Assembly (NCBI RefSeq): GCF_910592395.1
Contig: NC_088309.1
Coordinates: 28,398,599 to 28,462,598 of the forward strand
Origin: Lineus longissimus
Taxonomy: Eukaryota; Nemertea; Pilidiophora; Heteronemertea; Lineidae
Reading direction: 5' to 3'
Length of the DNA stretch: 64,000 nucleotides
This document shows, piece after piece, positions 1 through 12,923 of the stretch (position 1 is the first letter of the stretch; each line of letters opens with the position of its first letter). The notes under the pieces were generated by a model. It did no database searches and was not told the DNA's origin. It saw nothing but the letters and a program-made list of their open reading frames with translations. Position numbers and translations under genes: made by a program.

Positions 1-869
1 GGCGGGACCTCGGTATCAATCAGCCAACCTATAGGATGTGATATTGATTGGGTGAATTATTGATGGCGATGCTGTCGAATTAGTTCGTTTGATGCTTTGA
101 CATTGATAAAAGGTATCACGGTCACAGGCTGTATTCGTCCTACTCTACTTAGGTACGCGTATCTGTTATCATTATTCCTCCAAATTCAATAGATTGCATA
201 TATACCAATAATAGGAAACGGCCGACAGTTGAGGTGCTCGACTTTGAAGAAGACTGTATCAAAAAGATGCTAATGGCAGTCACAAGGCGTTGTTCTTAGA
301 TCTTAGACTGTACCACCAAGAGAGTGAATGACATGGGTTGCACCCCGTCTTACTAGAGGTCCAGCAATGACAAAATGAGGTAATTGACAGAGTGATGAGG
401 AGCTGCTGATGTTGATTTCACGAGCCCAATATCGGTTTGAAGTGTGTTATTGCCATATTTCATACTTTCTTTGGGTTTTCCTTCACGAGCCTCAAGATTA
501 GATCACTACTTTTTTTCTTTTGTTATATTTTTAAAAATAAGAATGTCAAGCGAGGGCCTATAGGTAACGCATTAATTTGACCCTCAGGAAAACCAGCCGA
601 GTTGTACAACGTTTGTTGTTTGAGCTTATCCGTCATAATGCCTTTAAACTAGCGGTTTATTGTCATTTGGCCTTTGTGTTTGATTTCAACAACTTCCAAG
701 TGGAGAGGATTTCATTCAATGAAATAATTGGCGACAAAATTGATTGTTTGATCTGCTTATTGGGCAGTAGGCCTTTTCGGGTAATCAGGTGCATTGCATA
801 TGACGCCCCTGGCGCGGTCTGCCACAACCTGAACACGGCTGCCATTTGGAGTCAGTCTTGAAAGTGCAT
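1..869. other. Intergenic stretch, no gene recognised
   Basis: Short open frames occur on both strands, but none has a recognisable domain or a convincing splice structure. It lies beyond the 3' end of DNAAF4. It could be intergenic or an intron of a gene outside the window. Confidence 0.5.
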
Positions 870-1320
870 TTATCAACGAGTATTGATCTGTGTCTCATGA
901 ACAGCCTTATAGCGTCCCAACCACTCAGTATCTGTCTCAGTAACAAGGGCAGTCTTAGCGTCCTAATCAACCAGCATCTGTCTTTGTCTTTAGGACAGCC
1001 CAATAAGGTCACAACTAACCAGTGTCTGTGTCTAGAACAGGCCCATGACTTCTAATCAATTAGTGGCCGTCTCCATCTCAAGGACAACCTTATAGCGTCC
1101 CAACCACTCAGTATCTGTCTCAGTAACAAGGGCAGTCTTAGCGTCCTAATCAACTTGTATCTGTCCCGATCCCAGGACAGCCATATACTAGCAGCCAACC
1201 AGTGTCCGACTCTGGGACAGCGCCATAAAGTCACAACCAACCAGTGCCTGTCTCCAGTGCCTCCAGGACAGCCTTGTCCTAATCAATCAGTATCCGTTTC
1301 TGTCTGAAGGACACCAACAA
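870..1320. repeat. Degenerate minisatellite, roughly 50-bp unit
   Basis: The motif CAACCAGTATCTGTCTC, or close variants, recurs about every 45-60 bp, each time followed by an AGGACAGCC-like block. A longer block of about 68 bp near 905-972 recurs almost exactly near 1090-1158, so the array also has a larger internal duplication of about 185 bp. The short open frames here on both strands are by-products of the repeat. It lies just beyond the DNAAF4 polyadenylation signal. Confidence 0.8.
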
Positions 1321-1400
1321 CGTTTAAAGCAGCATTAGTCAATGCCACCTATAGAGTATGGTGCACAATAGATAAGAACCACTTGTATAATCAATGATGA

Positions 1401-1406
1401 TTTATT
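1401..1406 (-). terminator. Polyadenylation signal of DNAAF4
   Basis: TTTATT on the plus strand reads AATAAA on the minus strand, about 320 bp beyond the DNAAF4 stop codon. The position fits a normal 3' UTR. No transcript evidence is available. Confidence 0.5.
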
Positions 1407-1721
1407 ATGTTTTCTTATGAACATAAATGCAGAATAAATAAGATAAAATATATTGACATGTATTGTTGTTTACATAATTTGTGACGTATGTACACCAGGA
1501 CGGCTTATCTCATAGAACTATGATGTTGCTTGCAATTAGTTATGACTTAGTTTCGCCTCTTATTAATGTCATTTGAACTTAATGTCAGATCACTTGAAGT
1601 TAGATGTGACCACAGTCCTAAATCCAGTGCTGAGATGAAGGCACCCATGCCATGACCAGGAGAACACATCACCAAGCAAGTCTTTGCATGAGCTAGTAGT
1701 TCATGTGGTTGGACAGGACTG

Positions 1722-4700
1722 TTAGCTCTCTGCTGCCTCTGTTCCTTGTATGAGTTGTCTCATCTTCTCGGCATCTTGTCTGATCTGTTCATTCTTTGGA
1801 TCAATCTTCAATGCTGCTTCGTAATCCATCAAACCTGAAGAAGTGGAATTTCATGACTAAGTGTAACGCAAGTGACTTTGTAGAACAGCACTCAAACAGT
1901 AGGTTCCTCTCAGAAGCTTGAATGGGATCAAGGTGAAGCACACCCAGGAATTACTCAGTTAATTGTACCTTGGCCAGACATTCAAGCTGGTAGACAGCTA
2001 ATACTTGAGGGAAGTTTCACCTGTTTTAAATTGTCCAATTTTATACAGAAACTAATAAAAATACCCTGGTAGGTGACCACTTCCTGACCGGTTCTTACCT
2101 TCAACATATAGTTCCAACTGACAGAATGCGGTCCCTCGGCGGATGTGAGCTTTACATCGACTAGCGGCATTCTGAGGAACAGGTGGTGTCAGTAGTTCTA
2201 AACTCTGAAAGAGAAGGTGAAAGGTGTAGAATGACATCAGGAAGACACTTCTCTGGGGAAAGAACCCTTGTTTTAAAGACACCATTATTGCCTATCTCTC
2301 TTTAAAAAGTACACTGGTAACATCATAACCTAGTGGTCTCTGGTGGAAGTCCTGAGGCAGTATAATATGAAACAAACCTTTGAACAGTCTTCAATACACT
2401 TGAACATATTTCCAATTTTAAGGTGGCATGCTGCTCGATTTGAAAACAGCGCCGGCATTTTGCTGTCAAGTCTGATTGCATGGCTGTAGGCGTTGATGGC
2501 AGCTTGAAAGTCTCCAGCTTTGAAGAAGGAACTGGAATGAAAAAGTACTTCATTAAAATATATCATCATACAAGAGCTAGTTTCAATAAAATCGCCTCAA
2601 CTGGAAGATAAAAAAGATGTCTCAAACTAATATTGGCGTTGTCACATATCACAACCACAGGACCAGTGTCACAACCCAGTGACATGCTCTGTATCTCCTT
2701 TTATTGTTACCAAAAACCAAAGTGTTCAATACGAGTTACCCTCTCCAATCATGTTCAAATATCTCAGAGGTTTTTTTTTAATGTCAAAGTCCAGAGTGTC
2801 AGTTTCAACACATACTTTCCCTTGTCTCTGAGCCAGAGTGGATTCCTCTCCTCTTCACTCAAGTCTTTATCCTCGGATTCCTTGATCCTCTGGGCCTCAA
2901 CTTGCTTCTTCAACCACTACAATGGAGACCAGTGACATGTGACTGTCAAATGATAGCTATTTACCAAGTTACAGAGGTCAAGTTGAATTGAAATGTCAAT
3001 TAGCTGTCTCTTGTGAAGGTGTCTTGCTTACATGACAAGGGGGTTCGCCAACTTAAGACAACAGGACATCACACTCAAGTTCAACTTTGGCGAGAAGATA
3101 ACATGAAGCCTACCTCTTGTTCCTCCACGGATACAGACTCCCTGGCAGCAGTGGGGAACACTCGCGGTGTGAATGTCACTTCAATCATACCAGGCTCTCT
3201 CTTTGGAGCACCTGTAGCTTCTTCAAATATGCTTCCCTTTTCTTTGTTTTTTTCTGGTATTTTTTTCTCTACGGGGCTGACCAACTCTTTATAAAAGATA
3301 TCCTTCTTCCTCTCTATCTGCAGCCTCTCTTTCTCCTTCAGGGCAGCCTGTCTCTGTTCATCTTTCCATCTCTCAAGGTCATCTGTCGCCAACTTCCTCT
3401 CGAGCTCTTTCGCTTTTCGAATTTTTTCCCTTTCGTCCTCATCAAGCTGAATAACAAAGAACAAGGATCTACATTAGGTACCATAGATTAACTGTTTCAT
3501 CAAAGTGGAATATGGTACGTGTATGTACAAATTCTATTGCTGGTACCATTCACAATAATCGGTCACATTCCAGTTGTCTCAGGAAGGCTACCGATATCCT
3601 ATAGCAACATTGACCTTGATGTGAATGAGCTGGCTGGGTAAATTTTCACCAACCTTCATAGCTTCTTTCAAAGCATATTTCTCTCTCTCTCGCTTCTTCT
3701 CCACTTTCTCCTTGTCTCTCTGCTCAGCCTTCATTTTGACGTCCTCCAATGCCTGGCTACGGATCTCCTTCATCTTCTCCTTGTCAGCTTAAATATCAGT
3801 ACACAATAGTTGAATGGTCGGCATATATGGGAATTTCTATTTATCATTCTTAGACCTACTGTCAACTGTAAGCAAATTACTTTCGAAATGTTTTTTGTCC
3901 CAAACGTTTAATGAGGGATCAAACTATCTTCTTATCCATCTGTAAGTAGAGGTTTTTTCTCCACACATGCATCTGGGACTAATTGTCATCTAATATCACT
4001 CAGTATCAGAAAAAAGATGTTAGTCAGATGTACATGTGCAGCCCAAGTGAAGGGTTGGGTACTAACAAATGGAAGGTCTTTAACTAAAGGCTGGTTAAGC
4101 ATTTCAATTCATTTTCTGAAATTCAAGTTTTTCAAATTCTCACCATAATCTGTTGAGTAAAGCTGATCCCAGAGAACAACTTCCTGCTTCTGAAGTCGAA
4201 ACAACACGGCACCATTTCCAATCTGTGCTGAACTCTTGTCATCGTCAACAGGAGCAAAGAGGAGACATTCAAAGAAATAAGGAGGATAGCTGACCTGAAA
4301 ATAACGAGCTAAACCGTCAATGATACGACGTCGATTTCTACAGCAATATCAATCTAAAACTTCTCGGCTCCAATAATCATGCATTACAAGGTTTGGCATA
4401 GGGACATGTCAACTGGTTAGTACTGGCCCCCATCAAACTCCACCTTGACTTGCGACCAACGGACCATGGCTGTTGGCACTCAAGTGATTCATTCTGTACC
4501 AGTAAACAAGAGGCTGGCACAGGGCCTATGCCCTTTACAATCATGATGATATTGGCGAACACGTGCTGTGTGGTATGCATGATCATGATGAAACCATCAT
4601 GATGACTAACTGAACGTGTAACAGCGTCCATGGATGGACCATCCATGATGATCTGACCTGTCCTGTCACTGATTTATAATACTAGGTCTACATTTCTAAA

Positions 4701-4837
4701 GCTTTTGTCTTAACCTTCAGGTATTTTTCTGTTGATAAAACGTCAACTTTGTTCGATTTAGCACCTTTAAGAGGCACCACTATATTCACTGATGATTCAG
4801 TTTGGTCCCAGGTATAATCTTTGACTGCGATAGGCAT
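1722..4837 (-). CDS. DNAAF4: DNAAF4 (DYX1C1), dynein axonemal assembly factor 4
   Basis: This is a cytoplasmic co-chaperone that helps pre-assemble axonemal dynein arms for motile cilia; the family works with HSP70/HSP90. Eight coding exons give 404 aa (human about 420): complement of 1722-1834, 2099-2204, 2378-2531, 2816-2916, 3114-3446, 3654-3787, 4144-4294 and 4715-4837. All junctions are GT/AG and all phases agree. An N-terminal CS/p23-like domain (residues 1-91; start [10 protein letters not shown], human MPLQVSDYSW) is followed by a charged helical region (about 92-247) with the family motif [10 protein letters not shown]-terminal TPR repeats (about 275-385) include NRAACHLK and [15 protein letters not shown], and the protein ends in QGTEAAES. 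An in-frame ATG at 4882 would add 15 residues; I chose 4837 because it matches the family start. It is divergent from SART3. No truncation is seen. Confidence 0.95.
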
Positions 4838-5066
4838 GACTTTAGTAGTAAGAAGCAGATTTCCAGGAAAGAAAACGGGCACCTGCTACAGTAACTAATG
4901 ACAACAAATAGCGGAATGTTCCTCGAACTATGGGAGCTAATCAAATCACTGGTGACAAAGTGAGACGGAACCTTCAACCAATCAGAGAGGCCGTATTAAA
5001 CGATCACTTCGAGGAACTTGCACGCTGTCTCGAAAGACGGCAGCAGTGTCGCCCGCGAGTTTGAAG
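4838..5066. promoter_or_regulatory. Bidirectional DNAAF4/SART3 promoter with X-box-like and CCAAT sites
   Basis: Only 229 bp separate the two divergent start codons. At 4891-4905 is GTAACTAATGACAAC: half-sites GTAACT and GACAAC fit the RFX X-box pattern (GTHNYY...RRNAAC), but with a 3-bp spacer where the strict consensus has AT. It lies 54-68 bp upstream of the DNAAF4 ATG. CCAATCAGAG at 4978-4987 is a strong NF-Y-type CCAAT box, closer to SART3. No clear TATA box was seen. The RFX role is inferred from the motif and from known RFX control of cilia genes. Confidence 0.6.
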
Positions 5067-8000
5067 ATGGCCGACGTTTCTAAAACGAATGAATTTGACA
5101 AGGAAGATATGGAAGTAAACTCAGAATCTGAGGAGTCTTCCAGCTCGTCTGATGATGCTGATGACGGAGATGATGAGATACATAATGAAATTGTCAATCT
5201 TGAGGCTGAGGTAATTCGCATTGAGTCTGTGTTGGACTCTAGAGTGGTCTATGTAAAAATAAATATATTGGAACCGCTTGCTTTGAAGATAAGAAATAAG
5301 CCTGCCCGATATCGGGTTCATCAGAGTATCATGTCCTGTCCTATCTGGACACGTAAAGCCTATATTCAAGTCAAATCCAATACTCAGCTATTCTGTCTCT
5401 CGACCAGAACCTCGATCACCTGAACATTTTGGCAACCACTGACTGACTCGACTGAGAGTTTTTACAGTACTCCATCTCAACGTCATCTGATGAGTGATGT
5501 AATCGTTATATAATGACGTTATCTATGTAGGCCTATCATGATTTACGTGATCCTGAACTTCTGTATTTTCTCATCTGTAGGTCAAACACTCTCCATTCAT
5601 CTACAACAAGCATATTGAGTTGATCAAACTCTGCTCTAAACACGGAGAGTTTGAAAAGCTTCGAGATGCTCGGGAGAGAATGCATGAGACCTTTCCCCTT
5701 GATGAAACCCTCTGGCAGGAATGGATTCAAGATGAAATCAAATTCTTGGATGTGAATTCTCAAGAAGACAGAGCCAAAGTGGAAAATCTGTTTGAGAGAT
5801 GTGTCCAGGACTACATGTGTAAGTCAGTTTACCTTCCAAATTCTTGCCAAGCTAGCATTCATAAAAGTTCCTGCTGACTAAGAGTCGCCCATCCTCCCCC
5901 TCCAGTTGAAAGTCATGGGTTGAGATTTGTTAGCAAGGTGTCATTTCTACAGCCCTGTGAACAGTCGATTGTTGTCTCATGACTGGCATTCACTCAATTT
6001 GTGTTTCAGCCGTGCCATTGTGGCTTGAATATGTCCAGTTCTCCATTGGTGGTATGGCTGCAGAGGGAGGAATTGAGAAAGTGCGACATGTATTTGAAAA
6101 GGCTATCACTGCAGTTGGAATCCATGCCAGCAAAGGTTCCAATATCTGGGAGGCGTATAGAGAGTTTGAGAATGCTGTTCTTGCAGGACTTCAGGTGAGT
6201 GCCAAACAGTTCAGCATGTCTTTAATTTGGGGGACACCATGACCTACATATGGCTCTGGAAGTACAATTGAACTTCAGCTGCAACAAAGAAGAGGCTTGT
6301 TGCCAGTTCTCGACTGATGGCAAAATCATACTTAAATTAGTCCTTGTTGGAGTTTCCAACAAGTTGGACTTCTCAATATGTTCTCGTGTGGTTGTTGTAC
6401 ATCTTCAATGGTTCTTTCCAGCCTGAACTGGGTGGTATTCCATCTAAAGCTCAACAGGAAGAAGTGGATACTCAGATCAACAGGATTACTGCCATCTTTA
6501 AGAGACAGCTACAGATTCCATTGTTTGGTAAGCAGTAGTCGATCTCATTTAAACAGGACTTTCATATTCCTCAGTCCATGTTGAGACTTCAGACATCATT
6601 ATGGTATTTCCTTTGCAAGATCTCAAATCGTTGACTATCTGCTTTGAAAGGCCTTCACTTAACCAAATAATGTTCCATCTCACATTGGGCAATGAATTGC
6701 TTGTTAGGCTCTATCCCTATAAAGGCCATCATCTGCCAATGCCATTCAGCTTGAAACTCGTACTAATAGAGCTACATTAACATGTAAATGAATGCACTTG
6801 CTGAGATGTTGGTTGTCAGGACCTGCTGGAGATTCTAACATTTCCTTTCCTCATCTAGATATGGAGCAGACATATGAAGAGTACAAGGAATGGGCCGAAG
6901 AGGAAGATAAACATTTAGAGGAGGTGTATAAAAGAAAGAAGGAAAAGCTGAAGGCATTAGTTCCATATGAGAATGAATTGGTATGAGTAGAAGTTCAAAA
7001 ACCTGACATTCCTTAGCCTTCCTTGCCAGTCTTTCAGACAAAACCTTAGTTACAGTACTAATACACAAACCTATTTGTGGAGTGCTCAGTTTTAGTTTTA
7101 CTAGTTGCTTAGAATCCCCTCCAATTCCGGCTGTTAGTTTGAGCTTAATTTGGTGCCTTTTCTATGGTGTCAGTGACCTTTTAACTTGATAAAGCTGGTC
7201 CTGATATTAAGAATGTTCATGAACTCAAGAGACTAACTAGCTCCCTTTTAGTGACCAATGGTTTCTACACCGCCATACTCTTTCATGGGTGCTTGTTTTC
7301 CTTGCAGTTGAAGGGTGGTAGTAAGCCGAGTTATGAAGGATACTTATCGTATATTGATTATGAATTATCAGAGAAGGAACCAGCTCGGATCCAGAACATC
7401 TTTGAGAGAGCTATCAAAGACCACTGTCTTCAGCCAGACCTCTGGGTCAGATACTTAAAATATTTGGTAAGTGTTGTTGATATATCTGTAAAGAATGTTC
7501 TTCAAAATGAGTGACTTTGAGAACAAGTTCATATTCTTACATCGTCCTTCAATGTTGAAATCTTCTGTTCTGGTGGAGGATTATGGATCGGTGCCAGGTC
7601 TGACTTGATATTTTTTCTCCTGCATGCATCCTGTAATGTGTTCATTTCTCCTGTTTCAGGATGAGCACATTAAGATCAAGTCGATCATCATGCCGCTGTA
7701 CGAACGTGCCGTCAGAAACTGCCCATGGTCGGTGGAGATTTGGTCCAGATATATCAGAGTCATGGAGCGACATCACGAACCTCATAAAGTGATTGTTGGT
7801 ATGTGCTCATTGATGTCAAACATGGTGTTGGTCTTCAAATATGTGGATAGAAGTTTTGCTGCACAACTAGGCCGTGTAGAAAGGTCAGGTAGTTACACCT
7901 GTTGGGGTTTTTGCCTACAAAAGAAGAAGACATCGATCCAATCATTGATGAGGTGAAAAGGTCTAAACTTTCTGAGCTGCCTGGAATAACATTTAAAATG

Positions 8001-11000
8001 ACACATAGTCATGTTGGTCTTTGTGTTGTAACTCTCCTAACTGATCTTTTTCAGCCTTATTTGACAAAGCCTTGAACTCGGCTGGTTTCACTCAGGGCTC
8101 AGATTTCCTCCAGATTTGGATGGCTTACCTTGATTACCTGCGGCGACGGGTCGACTGGCAAGGTGACCATGACGAATCACTGCAACTCCTCAGGAAAACT
8201 TTCCCTTTGGCTATCGATCATGTGCTATGTAAGTGAAATGTGGGAATTCTTCATCAGTCCTTTTTCTGTTGTTTATAGTCCTTCACTGAAATAGGCTTGA
8301 AACATTCTACATGTAGCTTCATATTGGAAGATTATGTAAGAGTAAAAGGCATGTACGTGGTTGCCATCATGAACATTTTAGTAAATAAATCTTAAATCTT
8401 GTGTTTTGATTGCAGCATTGGATGGAGGTTTAGCAGACCCCACAGCTTCTCTCCAAAGATTCTGGGCCAGTATTGAAGCCAGGCACTGTAAAGATATGGT
8501 GAAAGCACGAGAAATTTGGCATGAAATTATGGCACAGGGGCATGCTACTCAATCACAGACATGGATCGAATTCTTGAACTTAGAAAGGTAACTCTGTGTT
8601 CATTCATGGACATCTACTATCCCTTAGTGGTGTCAGGGAGATTAACATTTCTCTCACCAGACATAGAGAACTGGTTGAATTGCACCAAGTAAACCAACTA
8701 ATATGATATAAAAGTAGGCCAATGTCACGTCATTTTATAGAACACAACTCACCAATTGGCAACTTCTAGTTTCTCCAAGTATGTGACTCCTCAAGTGATA
8801 TATGACTTGAGTGGGTATCTATCTGATCTGTCTACTTTCAGGGCGCATGGTGATGCACAACACTGTCGTAAAATCTTAGGGCGCGCCATCAACTCGGTAA
8901 CAGACTGGCCAGAGACAATGTGTGAGGTGTACATCAACTATGAGAGGGAAGAAGGTACCCTCGAGGATTATGACATGGCAGTTAGTAAAGTCGAAGCCCG
9001 ACTCAAACATATTAATGAGCGTAGAGCAAAGGAGGCTGAAAAAGAAGCGTTAGCGATGCTGAGTAAGAGACCGGATAAAAAGGCAGGAAAGAAAGGGCAG
9101 CCTCAGTCAAAGGCTGGCGGAAAGCAGCAGGGAACAGGGCCGAATGGAGATATGAAGAATGCTCCAATGGGTTTAAAAAGAAAGGTGAGTTTGCTATCAG
9201 CAGCCAAAGTCTAATTCTTGGCAAACTTTCCTGCGATATGTGTATATACAGACTCAATAGATGTATCTCTGTTACAGGTTGGGTGCAAACCTGATTTACA
9301 TCACCAGTGTCCTGTGTTTTAACTGTTTCTTGACTTTGTTCTTCTCCAGCGAGAGGATAATGGGACCGGGATGGGGGAGAATTTCAAAGTACCGTCTGCC
9401 CCATCTGGCAACAGTGACGCTTTCAAGCCTCCAGCACCTGTTAAGGCTAAGGGTGCACCTCCCCCTGGCTTCAAGGGACCTCCTCCTCCAGGCTATCAAC
9501 CAAAGATGGAGACAGATGAACCTCCACAGAAGAAAGCCAAAGGTATTTCATGAACTCGCTTAGATTATGCCATCTTTACCCAGCTAAGTAGACCTTACCA
9601 TGTGACTCAGAGTGCTAGTTCATGTGGACAACCGTCAACCAATATTCAAATAGTGTCATAAGTTTGATGACATCTCAAACTTCTCTTGAAAGCTAGTGAA
9701 TGAAGCACACGAGAGACTGGAGACATTATGACTACAGCGTTCTTCTCTTTCAGAGGAGGCAGAGCCCGAGTCTGGTGGTTACCAACATGATGCTGCCAAG
9801 GATCTCGTCACTGTGTTTGTCAGCAACATACTCTTCCGTATTCATGAAGACATGTTAAAGGAGGTGTTTTCTCCCGTAAGTCCTGTATTCTACTCCTGCA
9901 ACATTTCTGACTCCATCAGTATTCTTTCTTGTCTTGGTGTCCCTCCAGTCAAGAGTCCTAGTCCATAACTTTAGTTCTATTTTAGTTGATTATGTTGCTT
10001 CAAATGAAATGATTTTGACCTGCTGGTCTGTTCTGCTGCTGGCTGAAACTGTCAATTGCAAGATATGTTTGTTTGATTTCAGTGTGGTGACATAGCAGAG
10101 GTACGCCTGGTCAAGTCTGTGAAAGGCATGTCGAAGGGTTATGCTTATGTTGAGTTCACGTCACAAGCTGCAGCAAGCAAAGCCTTGACACTAGACAGAC
10201 AGCCAGTCGAGGGGAGACCCATGTATGTTTCTCCTTGTAGTGAGAAGAGGTCAAAGGATTTCAGGGTAAGTGCATTTTGGTATAGCAAGTTGAATCATAG
10301 CAATCCTTAGCTCCTCTATGTTCCTCTAAACTGCTGCTCTCAACCAGGACCTTCTCTTGGTCCATTCATGAGCACCTGTAGTTTGACCTGTTTGGTGACT
10401 TTGGCACGAGTGCAGCATCGTCATAGCTCTTCGAACTATGCTCTCTCTAAGATGTTTTGAAGGGGAGTCACCAAAAAGAGTTAGAAATCAACACATTATG
10501 ATAAATGTTTTTCTCACTTTCAGTTTTCCACAGACCTTGAAAAAAATAAACTATTTGTCAAGAATCTTCCGTATACCTGCACAAGGGAAGCACTCGAGAC
10601 CATATTTGGCCAGGTAGGTACTACTTTCTCCATCCTGGAAAGTGGACTGCTACTTGTGGTTTGTCAGTGAAGATGTCATTTCACGAACCGAGCTTGGTGG
10701 CAGGTGGGAGCCCTTTCCTAGTGTCAGACAGGGGATAACCCACGTCAAAGGTAACCACCCATGTCAGATGTCTGATGTGACCAATCATCGCAATCTGGCT
10801 GGATACAGCTTGATAAGATGTACAGCGCCCTTTTAAGTCCCAAATCACCTGTTCTTTATTAGATCTCCATTTCATCGTGATCATAATGACAGGCCTCTAT
10901 CTGATTTCATGTGACCTCTTTCCAGCACGGCAAGGTAAAGCATGTGCGTATGGTCACGTACAAGAACGGAGCACCAAAAGGTCTTGCCTATGTCGAGTTT

Positions 11001-11372
11001 GAGACGGAGCAGGAGGCGAGCGCAGCAGTCATGAAAACGGATGGATTACTGGTCGGTGAACACGAGATATCAGTGGCAATCAGTCAGCCTCCACCACGGA
11101 GGGCACCACAGGGCCAGAAGGTGGAGACATCTTATACACCAACGTTGGGTGGTGGAAAGAGGGAGACTGCGGGCAGAGGCAAGTCACATACAGTTGTTTC
11201 CCTTTTACCAAGAGCATTACAGAAAAAGCAAGAACCTGCCAAACCAAGAATGAGAACAGAGCCTGCCGAGCAGAAAATGGAGCAAGATCCTGTTGAACCT
11301 AAAGACGAACGTCAGACACCTGCAACAAAAATGAGCAATGCCGATTTCAGGAACTTGTTGTTAAAGAAATAA
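5067..11372 (+). CDS. SART3: SART3, U4/U6 snRNP recycling factor (HAT repeats plus two RRMs)
   Basis: This nuclear RNA-binding protein (yeast Prp24-related) re-anneals U4 and U6 snRNAs after splicing. Fifteen coding exons give 938 aa (human 963): 5067-5210, 5581-5818, 6010-6194, 6422-6527, 6859-6980, 7308-7466, 7660-7798, 8055-8228, 8416-8587, 8842-9184, 9350-9542, 9754-9875, 10083-10265, 10524-10613 and 10926-11372. All phases agree. The order is an acidic N-terminus (1-48), HAT repeats (about 50-510; for example LWEAYREFE, NCPWSVEIWSRYI), a basic NLS-like linker (about 520-600), a proline-rich segment (about 620-650), RRM1 (about 673-745; VTVFVSNILF, GYAYVEF), RRM2 (about 765-845; KLFVKNLPY, GLAYVEF) and a C-terminal Lsm-interaction motif MSNADFRNLLLKK. 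ATG 5067 is the first in-frame ATG; an upstream frame opens only with GTG. Confidence 0.97.
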
Positions 11373-11902
11373 ACATTCTGTGGTGAAATACATTCAAACT
11401 TCCCATTGAGATTGAATCAAATAGTCAGGCCAAGGTCATGGGTTTGGTTAATGGCGGCCATTTGCATTGACTTGAGGGCACTTGGGAGTGTGGTTGCTCT
11501 AAAGTCAGTTTGTCATGTTTGTGGTAACTTGGGGCAGTAGGATCGCCTCCATACTCGACTAACATTTGGTGGTTTTATTTTCTCAGTTATGTTTTGTTGG
11601 ACGACAGAATATCTTCATGCCAAATGAGTCATTTTTGTTAATGAGGGACAAGTCTTCAAGAAAAGACTGAAATATTTTTATCCACAAATGTGCTTTGTTG
11701 TAGCTGATACAATTATGCCAATTGGAAGTCATTAGAAAGGGTGAAGTATTGATTACTTGTGCTATACCGAAAGTGTTCTAGACTTTTTTATGTGCTTTCT
11801 GATTTGGGCTAGGTTGTCAGGTTGGCTTGAACCGAGTTGGCTGAGGCACTCGGCCTCATGTCTAATAATTGTATGAAATGTGCAAAATCATGTCCAGATA
11901 TC

Positions 11903-11908
11903 AATAAA
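11903..11908 (+). terminator. Polyadenylation signal of SART3
   Basis: AATAAA lies about 530 bp after the SART3 stop codon, with U-rich sequence downstream. It is the best-placed signal before the convergent SMPD4 gene. Confidence 0.6.
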
Positions 11909-12647
11909 TAATCGATTTTTTAGTGAAAAACAGTGTCTTCTCATTCGTATCCTTGCTTGTTGCTGTAACGGACTGTTTCAAAATTTCCAAGGATACGACC
12001 TGTATCTCCTTTAGATGATTTATCTTGGGCAATCATCCCTCATTCTTCAAAAGCAATTGCTCGTGGACAGTCTGGCTTGAGACAATTCACCCCCCTGGCC
12101 AATGTGTCAGGAGAGAGGTGGTCCGGAGGAGACAGAATGGTACAGCAACAGAATCCCTAGATTGTGCAGGGGCCAGTTGTCACAAGAGGCAGATTGGTTT
12201 GTTGTCACTGTGGCCACACCAGTAGAGTTGGACGAGACCTTGTTATGTTGGGGTAGCAAATGCACAGACTAATATGGTCGTCATAACTCATATAGCCTTC
12301 ATTTGAAGGCGAGCATTTTCCTGGCCGAGAAGACTTGACCACCCTGTACAACAAAGGTGTCGATCAGTGGACTCTAGTATGATACAAGCATACAATTGTC
12401 CAAGGTGGTTGTGAATAAAGACAGATGTCTAAGAACAAGGGCAAGGACAGATTTCTCTCCACTGTCCATTCACCCCAGTACCACACTGTCTACTGAGAAC
12501 AATCGGTCTCACATCAGGCAGTCCGCTGTCATGCCTCCAAGAACAATCTACACCTGGACAATCCCAGTCGCTCTGCAACAATCTACCTTCGCAGACAACA
12601 GATCAAAGATTGAATGATAACAAACATATAACAGTCTGAGATTGAGT
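11909..12647. other. Convergent intergenic spacer between SART3 and SMPD4
   Basis: No domain, conserved frame or RNA gene was recognised. The open frames at 12025-12225 and 12396-12617 are short, with no start context or splice support. Confidence 0.5.
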
Positions 12648-12653
12648 TTTATT
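12648..12653 (-). terminator. Polyadenylation signal of SMPD4
   Basis: TTTATT on the plus strand is AATAAA on the minus strand, about 270 bp beyond the SMPD4 stop codon. Confidence 0.6.
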
Positions 12654-12923
12654 GAAGCTCATTATTTACACAAATGTATTGTACAAATCACCAGTACATC
12701 CTACAGAAATTCAATACAAAAATGGCAGTTAGCTTATTAGGCAGTTATCTTGTTAAAAGTGCCCTGTAGAGGCCTTGTGTGGTAACATGGATGGCCTGCG
12801 TGAATAAACATGCAATGTTAAGCCTTGGCCAGGAGACGGTGCACAGGGCGTCCGTCTCAATTTCGGATACAATAGGCGAGGTGTCTGCCAACGTGCGTGT
12901 GTGGCAGTGACCGTCCCCACCTG

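Noticed and set aside
4883..4977. Upstream in-frame extension of DNAAF4 (alternative start at 4882)
   Set aside because: The family start aligns to the ATG at 4837, and the upstream residues are not family-like. The extension would cover part of the promoter; kept only as a possibility.
8756..8841. 5' part of an open frame running into SART3 exon 10
   Set aside because: It is intron sequence read through; the acceptor at 8841/8842 joins exon 9 in the correct phase and family alignment.
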